Part shown: in pieces, positions 17,372 to 26,093 of the stretch | How positions within the stretch are numbered: position 1 is the first letter of the stretch | Layout: each line of letters opens with the position of its first letter | DNA from: Paracoccaceae bacterium | Lineage (GTDB): Bacteria > Pseudomonadota > Alphaproteobacteria > Rhodobacterales > Rhodobacteraceae | Length of the DNA: 64,000 nt | Direction of reading: 5' to 3' | Assembly (NCBI GenBank): GCA_019454225.1 | Contig: CP075370.1 | Span: 1,788,001-1,852,000 of the forward strand | Made by a program: the position numbers and the translations under genes | The notes under the pieces: model-generated | Seen by the model: only the letters and a program-made list of their open reading frames with translations | Databases searched by the model: none | Told to the model about the DNA's origin: nothing

Positions 17372-17415
17372 GCCATACGCGTGCCAGACGCGTGCCATAC
17401 GCCTGCCAGACCATC
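17372..17415. repeat. four tandem copies of an 11-bp repeat
   Basis: Four consecutive 11-bp units start 3 bp after the DUF2177 stop and end 16 bp before the ArsC-like start. Units one and three are GCCATACGCST-like; units two and four are GCCAGAC-like, the fourth being degenerate at its end. The two variants alternate (A/B/A/B), which suggests an older 22-bp unit. A period near one helical turn is typical of binding-site arrays. Confidence 0.7.
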
Positions 17416-17431
17416 AACCTCCGGTTAACGA

Positions 17432-17758
17432 ATGATCCTCTACGGCATTTCGACCTGCGACACCTGCAAGCGCGCGCTGAAGACGCTGACCGCCGCGGGA
17501 AAGCCCGTGACGTTCCGCGACATCCGGGCCAACCCCCTGACATCGGAAGAGATTTCGCGGCTGGTGCAGGAATTCGGCGACCGGATCGTGAACCGCCAGT
17601 CCACGACCTATCGCGCCTTCAGCGACTTCCTGAAGGCAGCGGACCCCGAGGCGCAGATCGCGGCGCAGGCCTCGGTCATGAAGCGCCCGGTCATCGAATC
17701 GGACGGCCGATTCTGGCTCGGCTGGGATGCGGCAACCGAGGCCGCGCTGACGGCCTGA
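17432..17758 (+). CDS. ArsC/Spx-family reductase-like protein
   Basis: A 108-residue thioredoxin-fold protein of the ArsC family. It starts MILYGISTCDTCKRALKTL with CxxC at residues 9-12, and RPVIESDGRFWLGWD near the end corresponds to the RPV substrate loop. The CxxC pattern is closer to YffB/Spx-like members than to true arsenate reductases, and no ars genes are nearby, so arsenate reduction is doubtful. The gene follows the 11-bp tandem repeat, which may lie in its promoter or operator. Confidence 0.8.
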   Translation: MILYGISTCDTCKRALKTLTAAGKPVTFRDIRANPLTSEEISRLVQEFGDRIVNRQSTTYRAFSDFLKAADPEAQIAAQASVMKRPVIESDGRFWLGWDAATEAALTA

Positions 17759-17767
17759 CGGCCGGCG

Positions 17768-17974
17768 TCAAAGCAGGCGCAGGTCGCTGGCCGAGGCGCG
17801 CCCGTCGCGGCCCGACTGCAGTTCGTAACCGATTTTCTGATTGTCGTTCAGACCCTTGAGCCCCGCCCGCTCGACCGCCGAGATGTGGACGAACACATCC
17901 TTGCCGCCGTCGTCGGGGGCGATGAAGCCATAGCCCTTCGTCGCGTTGAACCACTTCACGGTGCCGGTGGGCAT
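17768..17974 (-). CDS. cold-shock protein (CspA family)
   Basis: A 68-residue single cold-shock domain that binds single-stranded RNA/DNA. It has MPTGTVKWFNATKGYGFI with RNP1 (KGYGFI, about 13-18) and RNP2 (DVFVHIS, about 26-32). The start at 17974 is preferred over an in-frame ATG three codons upstream because GGGGG sits 9 nt from it and the protein then has the usual length. It converges on the ArsC-like gene with a 9-bp gap. Confidence 0.92.
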   Translation of the reverse strand: MPTGTVKWFNATKGYGFIAPDDGGKDVFVHISAVERAGLKGLNDNQKIGYELQSGRDGRASASDLRLL

Positions 17975-18123
17975 TCCCCACATCCCCCAATCTCTGTTCG
18001 CCCCGGGCGCCATTGCCGGGGGCGCGTGCTGCCAGGCCTTGTGTCGTCCGGCTGCTCAGCAGACAGGATCAGGTCAGAAAGGCTGTCGTCACGGGGTCGA
18101 CTCTGCCAAAACCCCCCGAAAAA

Positions 18124-18678
18124 TCAAGATGCCGTGCGTTTCGCGCGCAGCCATCCATCTGCCGACAGCCATCCACCACCCATGGCCAGCGGTATCGCCA
18201 GAACCACGATCCATAGCGTGCGCTGATCCAGGATCAGCGCATCCGACGCCCTGTCGAACCACGCCCCCAGCGTTTCCCCGCCGACGCCATGGCCGATCAC
18301 GTCGGTCGCGCTCTGGACAAGGACGAAGCCGATCATTCCCAATGCCGCCAGCCGCGTGGCCAGCCCGATGACGACCAGCAGGGGCAGGATGAACTCGGCC
18401 CAGGTGCCAGCCAGCACCACCAGCCAGTGGAACGCCCCGAGCTGCGAGATGTCGTAGCCCGCGGCCTCGACCGCCCGCGGGAAGATCTGGATGTAGGCAC
18501 CCTGCGAGGGCACGAACAGGCCGGCGATGCCGGGGCCGACCTTGGTGACGGCCGAGGCCCAGAAATACATCAGCAGCACGGCGGCAAAGGCGGCGCGCGC
18601 GATCAGGGGCAACAGGCCGGGCGCGGCCTTGTCTGCGTGGTCGGCAATCCGGTCGTGCAAGGATAGCAGGCGGTTCAC
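18124..18678 (-). CDS. DoxX family membrane protein, last gene of bufferin operon
   Basis: A 184-residue inner-membrane protein of the DoxX family with four hydrophobic segments, including LIARAAFAAVLLMYFWASAVTK-like and LAGTWAEFILPLLVVIGLATR-like stretches. DoxX genes commonly end bufferin operons (sometimes called bufD), where their role is unknown; some DoxX proteins relate to redox chemistry at the membrane. The start overlaps the bufC stop in ATGA (18675-18678), which shows translational coupling. A 150-bp gap to cspA follows. Confidence 0.85.
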   Translation of the reverse strand: MNRLLSLHDRIADHADKAAPGLLPLIARAAFAAVLLMYFWASAVTKVGPGIAGLFVPSQGAYIQIFPRAVEAAGYDISQLGAFHWLVVLAGTWAEFILPLLVVIGLATRLAALGMIGFVLVQSATDVIGHGVGGETLGAWFDRASDALILDQRTLWIVVLAIPLAMGGGWLSADGWLRAKRTAS

Positions 18679-19412
18679 GGGCGGTCCCCTTCCAGATCGG
18701 TGATCGCGCCGCCGGTGACCAGCAGCCCGATCGTGGCGTTGATGTCATGCGCCTCGCCAGCCCGTTCGACCGCGCTGCCCAGCGTCTCGCCCGCCATCAG
18801 CGCGGCGAGGAACGCGGCGCCACCGGGCGGCAGCAGGGCAGGGACGGGGTCGAAATCCGGGCGCAGGATGACCACGTCCTCGGGCCGCATCGCGGGCGGT
18901 GGCGCATCGGTCATGTTGGCGGCCCAGATCCCGTGAACGGGCCAGGCGGACCGGACGACCCGCACGGCGGGGGCCAGCCGCAGCCGCAGCCCGGGCAGTC
19001 GTTCGGGCGGCACCGCGGCCAGCCGCCCGGGCGCGAGCGGTGTTGCATCGGCCGCGTGATAGGCCGCGCGCATGGCCAGTTCCAGCCGGGCGGTGCAGGG
19101 CAGGTAAGGAAGATGCGCGACCGGCGGAAAGCCTTGCAGGAACAGCGGCATCTCCTGACCGTAGTCGGCAAGGATGCGGCTTTGCGGCGGGTGGGCGCGC
19201 AGGAACACCCCCGCCATCGCGCGAAAGAAATCCTGCCCCAGCAGCCTGGTCAGCACCGGAAAGCCGGCGATCAATGCCTCGGTCAGGCCCACCGCGACGT
19301 TGTTGCGGTAGACGGCAAAGCGGCGGCCTGCGGGGCGGCCCTGCGGATCGGTCAGGCCCGGGGGCACCGGCCGGGCCGGATCCAGCAGTGCGGCCGTGAA
19401 ACCGGCGTTCAT
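18675..19412 (-). CDS. bufC: BufC-like DUF2063 protein, partner of MNIO enzyme
   Basis: A 245-residue protein with an N-terminal DUF2063-type (putative DNA-binding by name) domain: [29 protein letters not shown] and [19 protein letters not shown] are diagnostic. In bufferin and related RiPP systems this protein recognises the precursor peptide and escorts it to the MNIO enzyme, so the domain name is misleading. ATG 19412 overlaps the bufB stop in ATGA, and its own stop overlaps the doxX start likewise. The assignment to the pathway rests on gene order and sequence. Confidence 0.88.
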   Translation of the reverse strand: MNAGFTAALLDPARPVPPGLTDPQGRPAGRRFAVYRNNVAVGLTEALIAGFPVLTRLLGQDFFRAMAGVFLRAHPPQSRILADYGQEMPLFLQGFPPVAHLPYLPCTARLELAMRAAYHAADATPLAPGRLAAVPPERLPGLRLRLAPAVRVVRSAWPVHGIWAANMTDAPPPAMRPEDVVILRPDFDPVPALLPPGGAAFLAALMAGETLGSAVERAGEAHDINATIGLLVTGGAITDLEGDRP

Positions 19413-20257
19413 GCCACCGCCTCCAGCAGGCGCGCCGCCCGGGCCGCCTCGGCCTGCAGCACCGGCCATTCGGGCACGTCGTTGTCCCATTCGATCAGCG
19501 TGGGCTTCGGCCCGCCAAGCGCGATGGTCCGCGCGTAGAGCGCCCAGACCGGATCGGCCACCGCGTTGCCGTGACTGTCGATCAGCAGCGGCGCGCCGTG
19601 GTCGTCGGCATCCTCGGCATGGCCGCCCAGATGGATTTCCCCGACCAGCCACAGCGGAAACCGCCGGATGTAGTCATTCGCGTCGAATTGCTGGTTGGTG
19701 GCCGAGACGAACACATTGTTGACGTCCAGCAGCAGGCCGCAGCCGGTGCGCCGGGCGATTTCGGACAGGAACGTCACCTCGTCCATCTCGGTCGCCGCGA
19801 AGGCAAGGTAGGTCGACGGATTCTCCAGAAGCATCCGCCGCCCGAGCACGTCCTGCACGCGGTCGATATGGTCGCAGACGCGGGCCAGCGTCGCGGCGGT
19901 GTAGGGCAGGGGAAGCAGGTCGTTCAGATAGGTCGTCTCGTGGCTCGACCAGGCCAGGTGTTCGGAAAAGCTCGCGGGTTGCAGCCAGTCGCACAGGTGG
20001 CGCAGACGCGCCAGGTGATCCGCGTCCAGCGGCCCCTCGCCGCCGATCGACAGGCCCACGCCATGCACAGACACCGGCATCTGTCCCGCCAGATGGCGCA
20101 GTTGTGCCAGCGGGCGGCCGCCGGCACCCATGTAGTTCTCCGCGTGGATCTCGATCCATCCGACGGCGTCCTGCCCCGCCGAGATCGAAGCGAAATGCTG
20201 GGGCTTGAAGCCGACGCCGGGGCGCGGCGGCAGATGTGCGGGGATCAGGTCGAGCAT
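19409..20257 (-). CDS. bufB: MNIO (DUF692) multinuclear iron oxidase of the bufferin pathway
   Basis: A 282-residue TIM-barrel enzyme. MNIO enzymes hold two or three iron ions and oxidise cysteines of a precursor peptide, in bufferins to thiooxazole-type heterocycles. Probable metal-site motifs are EIHAENY (36-42), VHG (64-66), SEH (98-100), LLENPSTY (143-150), [14 protein letters not shown] (175-188) and GEIHLGGH (206-213). A GGAGG site precedes ATG 20257. A strong hairpin separates it from bufA1, and it is coupled to bufC by ATGA. Confidence 0.9.
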   Translation of the reverse strand: MLDLIPAHLPPRPGVGFKPQHFASISAGQDAVGWIEIHAENYMGAGGRPLAQLRHLAGQMPVSVHGVGLSIGGEGPLDADHLARLRHLCDWLQPASFSEHLAWSSHETTYLNDLLPLPYTAATLARVCDHIDRVQDVLGRRMLLENPSTYLAFAATEMDEVTFLSEIARRTGCGLLLDVNNVFVSATNQQFDANDYIRRFPLWLVGEIHLGGHAEDADDHGAPLLIDSHGNAVADPVWALYARTIALGGPKPTLIEWDNDVPEWPVLQAEAARAARLLEAVA

Positions 20258-20278
20258 CGGTGCCTCCGTCGGTGGAAA

Positions 20279-20304
20279 GCCCCCTCCGGCATGCCGGAGG
20301 GGGC
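20279..20304. promoter_or_regulatory. perfect 12-bp hairpin between bufA1 and bufB
   Basis: Positions 20279-20290 and 20293-20304 are exact inverted complements (GCCCCCTCCGGC against GCCGGAGGGGGC) with a 2-base centre. On the bufA1 transcript it starts 8 nt after the stop codon. No U run follows, so full termination is not expected. Likely roles are protecting the bufA1 message end, or attenuating so that the peptide is made in excess over its enzymes. Confidence 0.75.
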
Positions 20305-20312
20305 GGCGGGCA

Positions 20313-20606
20313 TCAGCCCTGCGGCAGGTCGCGCTCCAGAGCCTCGAGGCTGCCCATGCGGCCGTCGGGCAGTTCCATGGTGGTGCAGGAACCCGCCGGA
20401 ACCAGCGTCCAGGCGTTGCCCTGATAGTCGACCTTCGAGGTGCCCGCGCAGGTGGTGCCGGGACCGGCGGCGCAGTCGTTCTTGCCGGCGAGCGAGACGC
20501 CGAAGCACTTTTCCTGTGCCTGCGCATTGGCGGGCGTGGCGACGTGACCGGCGAAGGCGGCGGCAAGCGCGCCGGCGATAGCGAGGGTGGACAGGTTCTG
20601 GGCCAT
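20313..20606 (-). CDS. bufA1: bufferin-type metallophore precursor (DUF2282)
   Basis: A 97-residue exported peptide. The signal peptide (about 1-28, ending ANA) is followed by the DUF2282/BufA1 core with four cysteines at 34, 45, 53 and 74 in the pattern EKCFGVS..GKNDCA...TCAGTS...PAGSCT. In bufferins the cysteines are modified by the MNIO enzyme in the cytoplasm and the product binds copper in the periplasm. ATG 20606 has GGAG 6 nt upstream. An in-frame ATG 11 codons earlier lies inside a leader hairpin and is less likely. Confidence 0.9.
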   Translation of the reverse strand: MAQNLSTLAIAGALAAAFAGHVATPANAQAQEKCFGVSLAGKNDCAAGPGTTCAGTSKVDYQGNAWTLVPAGSCTTMELPDGRMGSLEALERDLPQG

Positions 20607-20621
20607 GAGTAACTCCGGATG

Positions 20622-20654
20622 CTGGACGGATCGCACCATTGCGATGCCATCCAG
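20622..20654 (-). promoter_or_regulatory. leader hairpin upstream of bufA1
   Basis: On the minus strand CTGGATGGCATCGCA pairs with TGCGATCCGTCCAG across a 4-base loop, with one bulge and one G-U pair. It sits between the thrS stop (20680) and the bufA1 ribosome-binding site. No U run follows, so a thrS terminator is less likely than a leader structure controlling or stabilising bufA1 mRNA. Confidence 0.5.
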
Positions 20655-20679
20655 CCATTCGGCGCGGCCCCGTGCGGCG

Positions 20680-22665
20680 TTACGGCTGTTGCGCGCCGTT
20701 GACGCGGCTGTGATCGGCGGCGCGCTGATCGGGCGGCCGGGACTCGGCGGCAAGCGCCGTGACCAGCGTGTCAAGCGGCACGGACTCCACCCGCGTCTCG
20801 CCCAGACGGCGGACCGACACGCTGCGCGCGGCCACTTCCTGCATGCCGACGGCAAGGATCACCGGCACCTTGCCGACCGAATGCTCGCGCACCTTGTAGT
20901 TGATCTTTTCGTTGCGGGTGTCGGCCTCTGCCCGCACCCCGGCCATGATCAGCGCTGCGGCAACCTCTTCCACATAATCGTCGGCATCCGACACGATCGA
21001 CGCCACGACCACCTGGCGCGGCGCCAGCCAGAACGGCAGCTTGCCCGCGTGGTTCTCGATCAGGATGCCGATGAAGCGCTCGAACGACCCCAGCACGGCG
21101 CGGTGCAGCATGAACGGCCGGTGCCGCGCGCCGTCCTCGCCGATATAGCTGGCATCCAGCCGCTCCGGCAGGTTCGGGTCCAGCTGCAGCGTGCCAAGCT
21201 GCCAGTCACGGCCGATGGCATCGGTCAGCACGAACTCCAGCTTCGGGGCATAGAACGCGCCCTCACCCGGGAAGATCGTATAGCTGTGGCCTGCCGCCGT
21301 GACCGCATTGGCCATCGCGGCCTCCATCCGGTCCCACATCTCTTCGCTGCCCACGCGCTTTTCGGGGCGGGTCGACAGCTTGATGCGCCACTTGTCAAAG
21401 CCGAAGTCCGCATAGATGCGGGCCAGGAACTCGATGAACTTCTGGCTTTCGGCCTCCACCTGGTCGAGCGTGCAGAAGATATGCGCGTCGTCCTGGGTAA
21501 AGCCGCGCACGCGCATGATGCCGTGCAGCGCGCCCGAGGGCTCGTAGCGCGCGCAGCTGCCGAACTCGGCCATCCGCAGCGGCAGGTCGCGATAGCTCTT
21601 GATGCCCTGGTTGAAGATCTGCACATGGCAGGGGCAGTTCATCGGCTTCAGCGCGTTGATGGTCTTCTCCCGCGCGCCATCCTCGTCGACCTCGACGATG
21701 AACATGTTCTCGCGGTAGTTCTCCCAATGGCCCGAGGCTTCCCACAGCTTGCGGTTCACCACCTGCGGCGTGTTCACCTCGACATAGCCATCGGCACGCT
21801 GGCGGCGGCGCATGTAGTCCTGGATCACGGTATAGATCGTCCAGCCGTTCGGATGCCAGAACACCTGTCCCGGCGCCTCTTCCTGCATGTGGAACAGGTC
21901 CATCTCGCGCCCCAGCTTGCGGTGGTCGCGCTTCGCGGCCTCCTCCAGCATGGTCAGATGCGCCTTCAGGTCGTCGCGGCTGCGGAACGCCACCCCATAG
22001 ATGCGCTGCAGCATCGGGCGGGTGGCATCGCCCAGCCAGTAGGCGCCTGCCACGTGGGTCAGCTTGAACGCATCGGCGGGCACCTGCCCGGTATGGGACA
22101 GATGCGGACCCCGGCAGAGGTCCTGCCAGGGGCCGTGCCAGTACATGCGGATCGGCTCGCCCTCGGGGATTCGGTCCAGCAGCTCGACCTTGAAGGGTTC
22201 GCCGCGCTGCTCGTAATGGGCGCGGGCACGGGCGCGGTCCCACAGTTCGGTGCGGACCGGATCGCGGGCGTTGATGATCGCCTTCATCCGCGCCTCGATC
22301 TGGCCAAGATCCTCCGGCGTGAAGGGCTCGGCCCGGTCGAAGTCATAGAACCAGCCGTGGTCGCGCACCGGCCCGATGGTGACCTTCACGTCGGGCCAGA
22401 TCTCCTGCACCGCGCGGGCCATGATATGCGCAAGGTCGTGGCGGATCAGTTCGAGCGCCTGCACCTCGTCGGCCATGGTGTGAATGGCGATGGCGGCATC
22501 CGCCTCGATCGGCCAGGCCAGATCCCAGTGCGCGCCGTTCACGCTGGCGCTGATCGCCTTCTTCGCCAGCCCGGGCGCGATGGCGGCGGCCACCTGCGCG
22601 GGGGTCGTCCCGGCGGGGAAGGACCGCACGGCGCCATCGGGGAAGGTCAGGGATATCGGGGCCAT
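20680..22665 (-). CDS. thrS: threonine--tRNA ligase
   Basis: A 661-residue class II synthetase that charges tRNA-Thr. Domains run in order: TGS domain (about 1-60), second N-terminal editing domain with the [12 protein letters not shown] histidine motif (about 75-86), catalytic core with motif 2 around [15 protein letters not shown], the NCPCH zinc cysteine segment, motif 3 [17 protein letters not shown], and anticodon-binding domain. A GAGGAG site precedes ATG 22665. It ends 73 bp before bufA1 on the same strand. No T-box leader is present or expected in this group. Confidence 0.95.
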   Translation of the reverse strand: MAPISLTFPDGAVRSFPAGTTPAQVAAAIAPGLAKKAISASVNGAHWDLAWPIEADAAIAIHTMADEVQALELIRHDLAHIMARAVQEIWPDVKVTIGPVRDHGWFYDFDRAEPFTPEDLGQIEARMKAIINARDPVRTELWDRARARAHYEQRGEPFKVELLDRIPEGEPIRMYWHGPWQDLCRGPHLSHTGQVPADAFKLTHVAGAYWLGDATRPMLQRIYGVAFRSRDDLKAHLTMLEEAAKRDHRKLGREMDLFHMQEEAPGQVFWHPNGWTIYTVIQDYMRRRQRADGYVEVNTPQVVNRKLWEASGHWENYRENMFIVEVDEDGAREKTINALKPMNCPCHVQIFNQGIKSYRDLPLRMAEFGSCARYEPSGALHGIMRVRGFTQDDAHIFCTLDQVEAESQKFIEFLARIYADFGFDKWRIKLSTRPEKRVGSEEMWDRMEAAMANAVTAAGHSYTIFPGEGAFYAPKLEFVLTDAIGRDWQLGTLQLDPNLPERLDASYIGEDGARHRPFMLHRAVLGSFERFIGILIENHAGKLPFWLAPRQVVVASIVSDADDYVEEVAAALIMAGVRAEADTRNEKINYKVREHSVGKVPVILAVGMQEVAARSVSVRRLGETRVESVPLDTLVTALAAESRPPDQRAADHSRVNGAQQP

Positions 22666-22799
22666 GGCTGGCTCTCCTCGTCGGTTCGGCGCCTACGGAA
22701 CGCCCGGTTGCGGGTATGGTCGCGGCGTTCTGCGCGCAGCGCATGGCATTGTCAACGGTCCGGCACTCTGCCAGCCTGCCGCGGCACAGGGAGGGGCGG

Positions 22800-23456
22800 A
22801 TGCGCAGTTTCGACGAAATCCTTTCCATCGCGGCGGAACGGAAAGGCGGGGCCGACAGGGTGCTGGCGGGCGTGCCCGTGCCGAAGTCGCCAGACGAACT
22901 GGCCGCGATCCCCGACGACCGCTGGCTGGCCGCGATGGCCCGCGGCATCTTTCAGGCCGGGATCAGCTGGTCCGTGGTCGATGCGAAATGGCCCGGCATC
23001 GAGACGGCATTCCACGGCTTCGACGTGGGCCGTGTGTCGATGATGGATGACGACTGGTTCGATGCGCTTGTGTCGGATCCGAGGGTGATCCGCAGCGGCG
23101 CCAAGATCGCGGCGATCCGCGACAACGCCGCCTTCATCCGCGAAACCGGCGGTTTCGGGCGCCGGGTGGGCGACTGGCCCGCCTCCGATTTCGTCGGGCT
23201 GCTGGACTGGCTGGGCCGGGGCGGCAGCCGGCTCGGCGGCACGACGGGGCAATACATGCTGCGCCAGATGGGCAAGGAAAGCTTCATCCTGACGCGCGAC
23301 GTGGTGGCTCGGCTGGTCGCCGAAGGGGTGATCGACGGCCCCCCGGGATCGCGCAAGGCCATGGCGGCGGTGCAGGCGGCGTTCGACCGCTGGCGGGCCG
23401 AAAGCGGACAGAGCCTGTCGGCGATCAGCCGCGTGCTGGCGCAGAGCATCGGCTAG
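22800..23456 (+). CDS. Tag-like DNA-3-methyladenine glycosylase I family protein, divergent
   Basis: A 218-residue protein. MARGIFQAGISWSVVDAKWPGIETAFHGFD and a later IRSGAKIAAIRDNA segment follow the Tag/AlkA-type helix-hairpin-helix glycosylase I pattern. The LEGFQAGLSW motif of classical Tag is changed: the Glu that contacts 3-methyladenine is Arg here, and the N-terminal zinc-binding Cys/His are missing. The activity may therefore differ. Start 22800 follows GGGAGGGGCGG. It lies 8 bp before the first alpha/beta hydrolase gene, divergent from thrS. Confidence 0.72.
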   Translation: MRSFDEILSIAAERKGGADRVLAGVPVPKSPDELAAIPDDRWLAAMARGIFQAGISWSVVDAKWPGIETAFHGFDVGRVSMMDDDWFDALVSDPRVIRSGAKIAAIRDNAAFIRETGGFGRRVGDWPASDFVGLLDWLGRGGSRLGGTTGQYMLRQMGKESFILTRDVVARLVAEGVIDGPPGSRKAMAAVQAAFDRWRAESGQSLSAISRVLAQSIG

Positions 23457-23464
23457 GGGGCGGC

Positions 23465-24217
23465 ATGACGGACTACCTGACGACACCCGAAGGCCGTCGC
23501 ATCGCCCACCACCGCACACCCGGGCGCGGGCCGGGGGTGGTGTTCATGGGCGGCTTCCGGTCGGACATGACAGGCACCAAGGCGGTCTATCTGGAGGAAC
23601 GCGCGCGCATCGCGGGACGGGCCTTCTTGCGTTTCGACTATTCCGGCCATGGCGAGTCCTCGGGCACCTTCGAGGAGGGCTGCATCGGCGACTGGGCGGC
23701 CGACGCCATGGCGGCCGTCGCGGCGCTGACCGAGGGGCCGCAGGTCATCGTCGGGTCGTCGATGGGCGGATGGATCGCGCTGTTGCTGGCGCGCGCCATG
23801 CCCGACCGGGTGATCGGCCTCGTCGGGGTCGCCGCCGCCCCGGACTTCACCGAGGATCTGGTCTGGGCGGGCTTGTCGGATACCGACCGTGCGCAGCTGA
23901 TGGCCGCGGGCCGGGTGGAACGCGCCTCGGCCTATGCCGACGGTCCCTATGTCTACACCCGCCGGCTGATCGAGGACGGGCGCCGCCATCTGGTGCTGCG
24001 CGACGCGCTCGACCTGCCGATGCCGGTGCGTCTGGTGCAGGGCACGGCCGACACCGACGTGCCCCCCTCGGTGGCGCTGCGGCTGATGGATCATGCGAAC
24101 GGCCCCGACATCCGGCTGACCCTGATCAAGGGCGCCGACCATCGGTTGTCATCGCCCGGCGCGCTTGCCGTGATCGGCGCGGCGGTGGACGACCTGTGCG
24201 GAGACAACGATGCGTAG
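23465..24217 (+). CDS. alpha/beta hydrolase
   Basis: A 250-residue soluble serine hydrolase. The nucleophile elbow is GSSMGG with Ser99, the oxyanion-side loop is VVFMGGFRSD, and RFDYSGHGES precedes the core; ADHRLS near the end supplies the catalytic His. It resembles ABHD10-like thioesterases, but the substrate is unknown. It starts 8 bp after the Tag-like gene, and its last 8 bp overlap the next hydrolase, so the three form an operon. Confidence 0.85.
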   Translation: MTDYLTTPEGRRIAHHRTPGRGPGVVFMGGFRSDMTGTKAVYLEERARIAGRAFLRFDYSGHGESSGTFEEGCIGDWAADAMAAVAALTEGPQVIVGSSMGGWIALLLARAMPDRVIGLVGVAAAPDFTEDLVWAGLSDTDRAQLMAAGRVERASAYADGPYVYTRRLIEDGRRHLVLRDALDLPMPVRLVQGTADTDVPPSVALRLMDHANGPDIRLTLIKGADHRLSSPGALAVIGAAVDDLCGDNDA

Positions 24218-25190
24218 CCTTGGCAAATGGATCGGGCGCGTGTTTGTCCTGGTCATCGTGACGGTCGCCGCCCTGTGGTTTCTCGTGCCGCGCGACCGGA
24301 TGGACCCGACGCTGGACTTCGATGCGGCCGCGCTGCCCGAAGACCTGGATGCCTGGCTCGCGGCGCGCGAGGCGGTCATCCCGGACATCGTGCCCGGCGC
24401 CGGGAAGGCCATCGTATGGGCGGGCGAACCGGGCGTCCGCACGGCGATGGCGGTGGTCTATGTCCACGGCTTTTCGGCCACCTGGCACGAAATCGCCCCG
24501 GTGCCGCAGGACGTGGCGCGGGCGCTTGGCGCCAACCTCTACCTGACCCGGCTGGCCGGGCATGGGCGGGACGGGGCGGCGATGGCCACGGCCAGCCCCG
24601 AGGACTGGATGACCGACCTTGCCGAGGCCCTGGCCATCGGGCGGCGGCTGGGCGATCGGGTGCTGATCATCGCCACCTCGACCGGGGCGACCCTGGCCAC
24701 CGTCGGGCTGGCCGACCCTGCCGGGGCCCGCGACGTGGCGGGCGCGGTGTTCGTGTCGCCGAACTACCGGCTGGCATCGGTTGCGGGCGCGATCCTCGAC
24801 ATGCCGCTGGCGCGGCACTGGGGCCCCTGGGTGGCAGGGGCGGAACGGGCCTTCACGCCGGTGAACGCGGATCACGCGCGGTGGTGGACGACCCGCTATC
24901 CGACCGCTGCGCTGTTTCCCATGGCCACGCTGATGCGCCATGCGCGCGCGCTGGACTTCGGGGCGATGACGGTGCCGCTGCTGGTCATCCGGTCGCCGCA
25001 GGACCGGGTGGTTGATGCCGGGGCTTCGGCGGCTGTCGTGTCGGCCTGGGGCGCGCCCGCCCGGCTGGTCGAGCCGGATCTGACCCCGGCCGACGATCCC
25101 TACGCCCATGTGATCGCGGGCGATGTGCTGTCGCCGGGCCAGACCGCCTGGGCAACCGCGCTGATCCTCGACTGGGCGCGGGGGCTCTGA
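24210..25190 (+). CDS. membrane-anchored alpha/beta hydrolase
   Basis: A 326-residue protein with one N-terminal membrane segment (about 10-27) followed by an alpha/beta hydrolase domain. YVHGFSATWHE (84-94) is the oxyanion loop, TRLAGHG follows, and the nucleophile elbow is the variant IIATSTGA with Ser157. A late YAHV may supply the His. It is probably anchored with its domain in the periplasm. Substrate unknown. It overlaps the preceding hydrolase by 8 bp. Confidence 0.82.
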   Translation: MRSLGKWIGRVFVLVIVTVAALWFLVPRDRMDPTLDFDAAALPEDLDAWLAAREAVIPDIVPGAGKAIVWAGEPGVRTAMAVVYVHGFSATWHEIAPVPQDVARALGANLYLTRLAGHGRDGAAMATASPEDWMTDLAEALAIGRRLGDRVLIIATSTGATLATVGLADPAGARDVAGAVFVSPNYRLASVAGAILDMPLARHWGPWVAGAERAFTPVNADHARWWTTRYPTAALFPMATLMRHARALDFGAMTVPLLVIRSPQDRVVDAGASAAVVSAWGAPARLVEPDLTPADDPYAHVIAGDVLSPGQTAWATALILDWARGL

Positions 25191-25301
25191 GCGCGGCATG
25201 GCGTGCCTTCGGCGCAACATCCCGATGCTTGCGCGCCGTGCCGCTTCCCCCCGGGCGTTGCGGGCGCTAGCTGTTCCCCCTGCGCGACCCGGGGGGCTTT
25301 C

Positions 25302-26024
25302 ATGACCTATTGCGTCGGTCTCATGCTGAACGAGGGCATCGTCCTTCTGTCGGACACGCGCACCAATGCCGGGCTCGACAACATCGCGACCTACCGCAAG
25401 ATGTTCGTGTTCGAGGAACCGGGCGAACGGGTCATCGCGATCCTCACGGCGGGCAGCCTGTCGGTCAGCCAGACGACGCTGGCCCGCCTGCGCGAGGCGA
25501 TCGACGGGCCGGAACCCACGCCCGACACCTCGATCATGCTGGCGCCGACGATGCTGAAGGTCGCCCAGATCATCGGCGACATGCTGGCCGAGGTGCGCCG
25601 CGAGATCGACGAGAAGATGTCGATGGCGCAGGGTGTGACCGCGACGATGATCGTGGCGGGGCAGCGCGCGGGCGGGGCGATGCGGCTGTTCCTGATCTAT
25701 CCCGAGGGGAACTTCATCGAGGCGACCGAGGACACGCCGTTCCTGCAGATCGGCGAGCACAAGTATGGCAAGCCGATCCTCGACCGGGTGGTCAAGCCCA
25801 CCACCAGCCTGACCGATGCGAAGAAGGCGGTGCTGCTGTCGATGGATTCGACCCTGCGGTCGAACCTGTCGGTGGGAATGCCGCTGGACCTGGCGGTGAT
25901 CGCGCGGGATGCCTGCCGGGTGACCGAGCGCCGCCGGATCGAGGCAGGCGACGAGGCGTTCCGCGCGATGTCCGAGGCCTGGTCAAAGGCGCTGCGCGAC
26001 GGGTTCTCGCGGATCGAGATCTGA
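25302..26024 (+). CDS. proteasome-type protease Anbu (ancestral beta subunit)
   Basis: A 240-residue Ntn-hydrolase fold protein beginning MTYCVG. After Met removal Thr1 would be the nucleophile, with Asp17 (LLSDTR) and a Lys near 32 (YRKMFVF) matching the proteasome catalytic set. This is the Anbu/COG3484 group, related to HslV and 20S beta subunits; it forms helical rather than closed-ring assemblies. Its usual neighbours (transglutaminase, alpha-E and ATP-grasp genes) are not present here. The start follows a weak GGGGGGC leader. Confidence 0.88.
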   Translation: MTYCVGLMLNEGIVLLSDTRTNAGLDNIATYRKMFVFEEPGERVIAILTAGSLSVSQTTLARLREAIDGPEPTPDTSIMLAPTMLKVAQIIGDMLAEVRREIDEKMSMAQGVTATMIVAGQRAGGAMRLFLIYPEGNFIEATEDTPFLQIGEHKYGKPILDRVVKPTTSLTDAKKAVLLSMDSTLRSNLSVGMPLDLAVIARDACRVTERRRIEAGDEAFRAMSEAWSKALRDGFSRIEI

Positions 26025-26093
26025 TCGCGCCGGGGCGTCCCACGATGGGACGCTTTTCGGGCCCAACGATTCCAATGGGTTGTCGTTCCGCGT

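Noticed and set aside
17372-17415. CRISPR array
   Set aside because: Units are 11 bp, contiguous and without spacers, and no cas genes are present.
17432-17758. True arsenate reductase (arsenic resistance)
   Set aside because: No ars operon partners and a CxxC pattern closer to YffB/Spx-like proteins.
22666-22799. T-box leader before thrS
   Set aside because: No T-box sequence, and T-box control is not typical of alphaproteobacteria.
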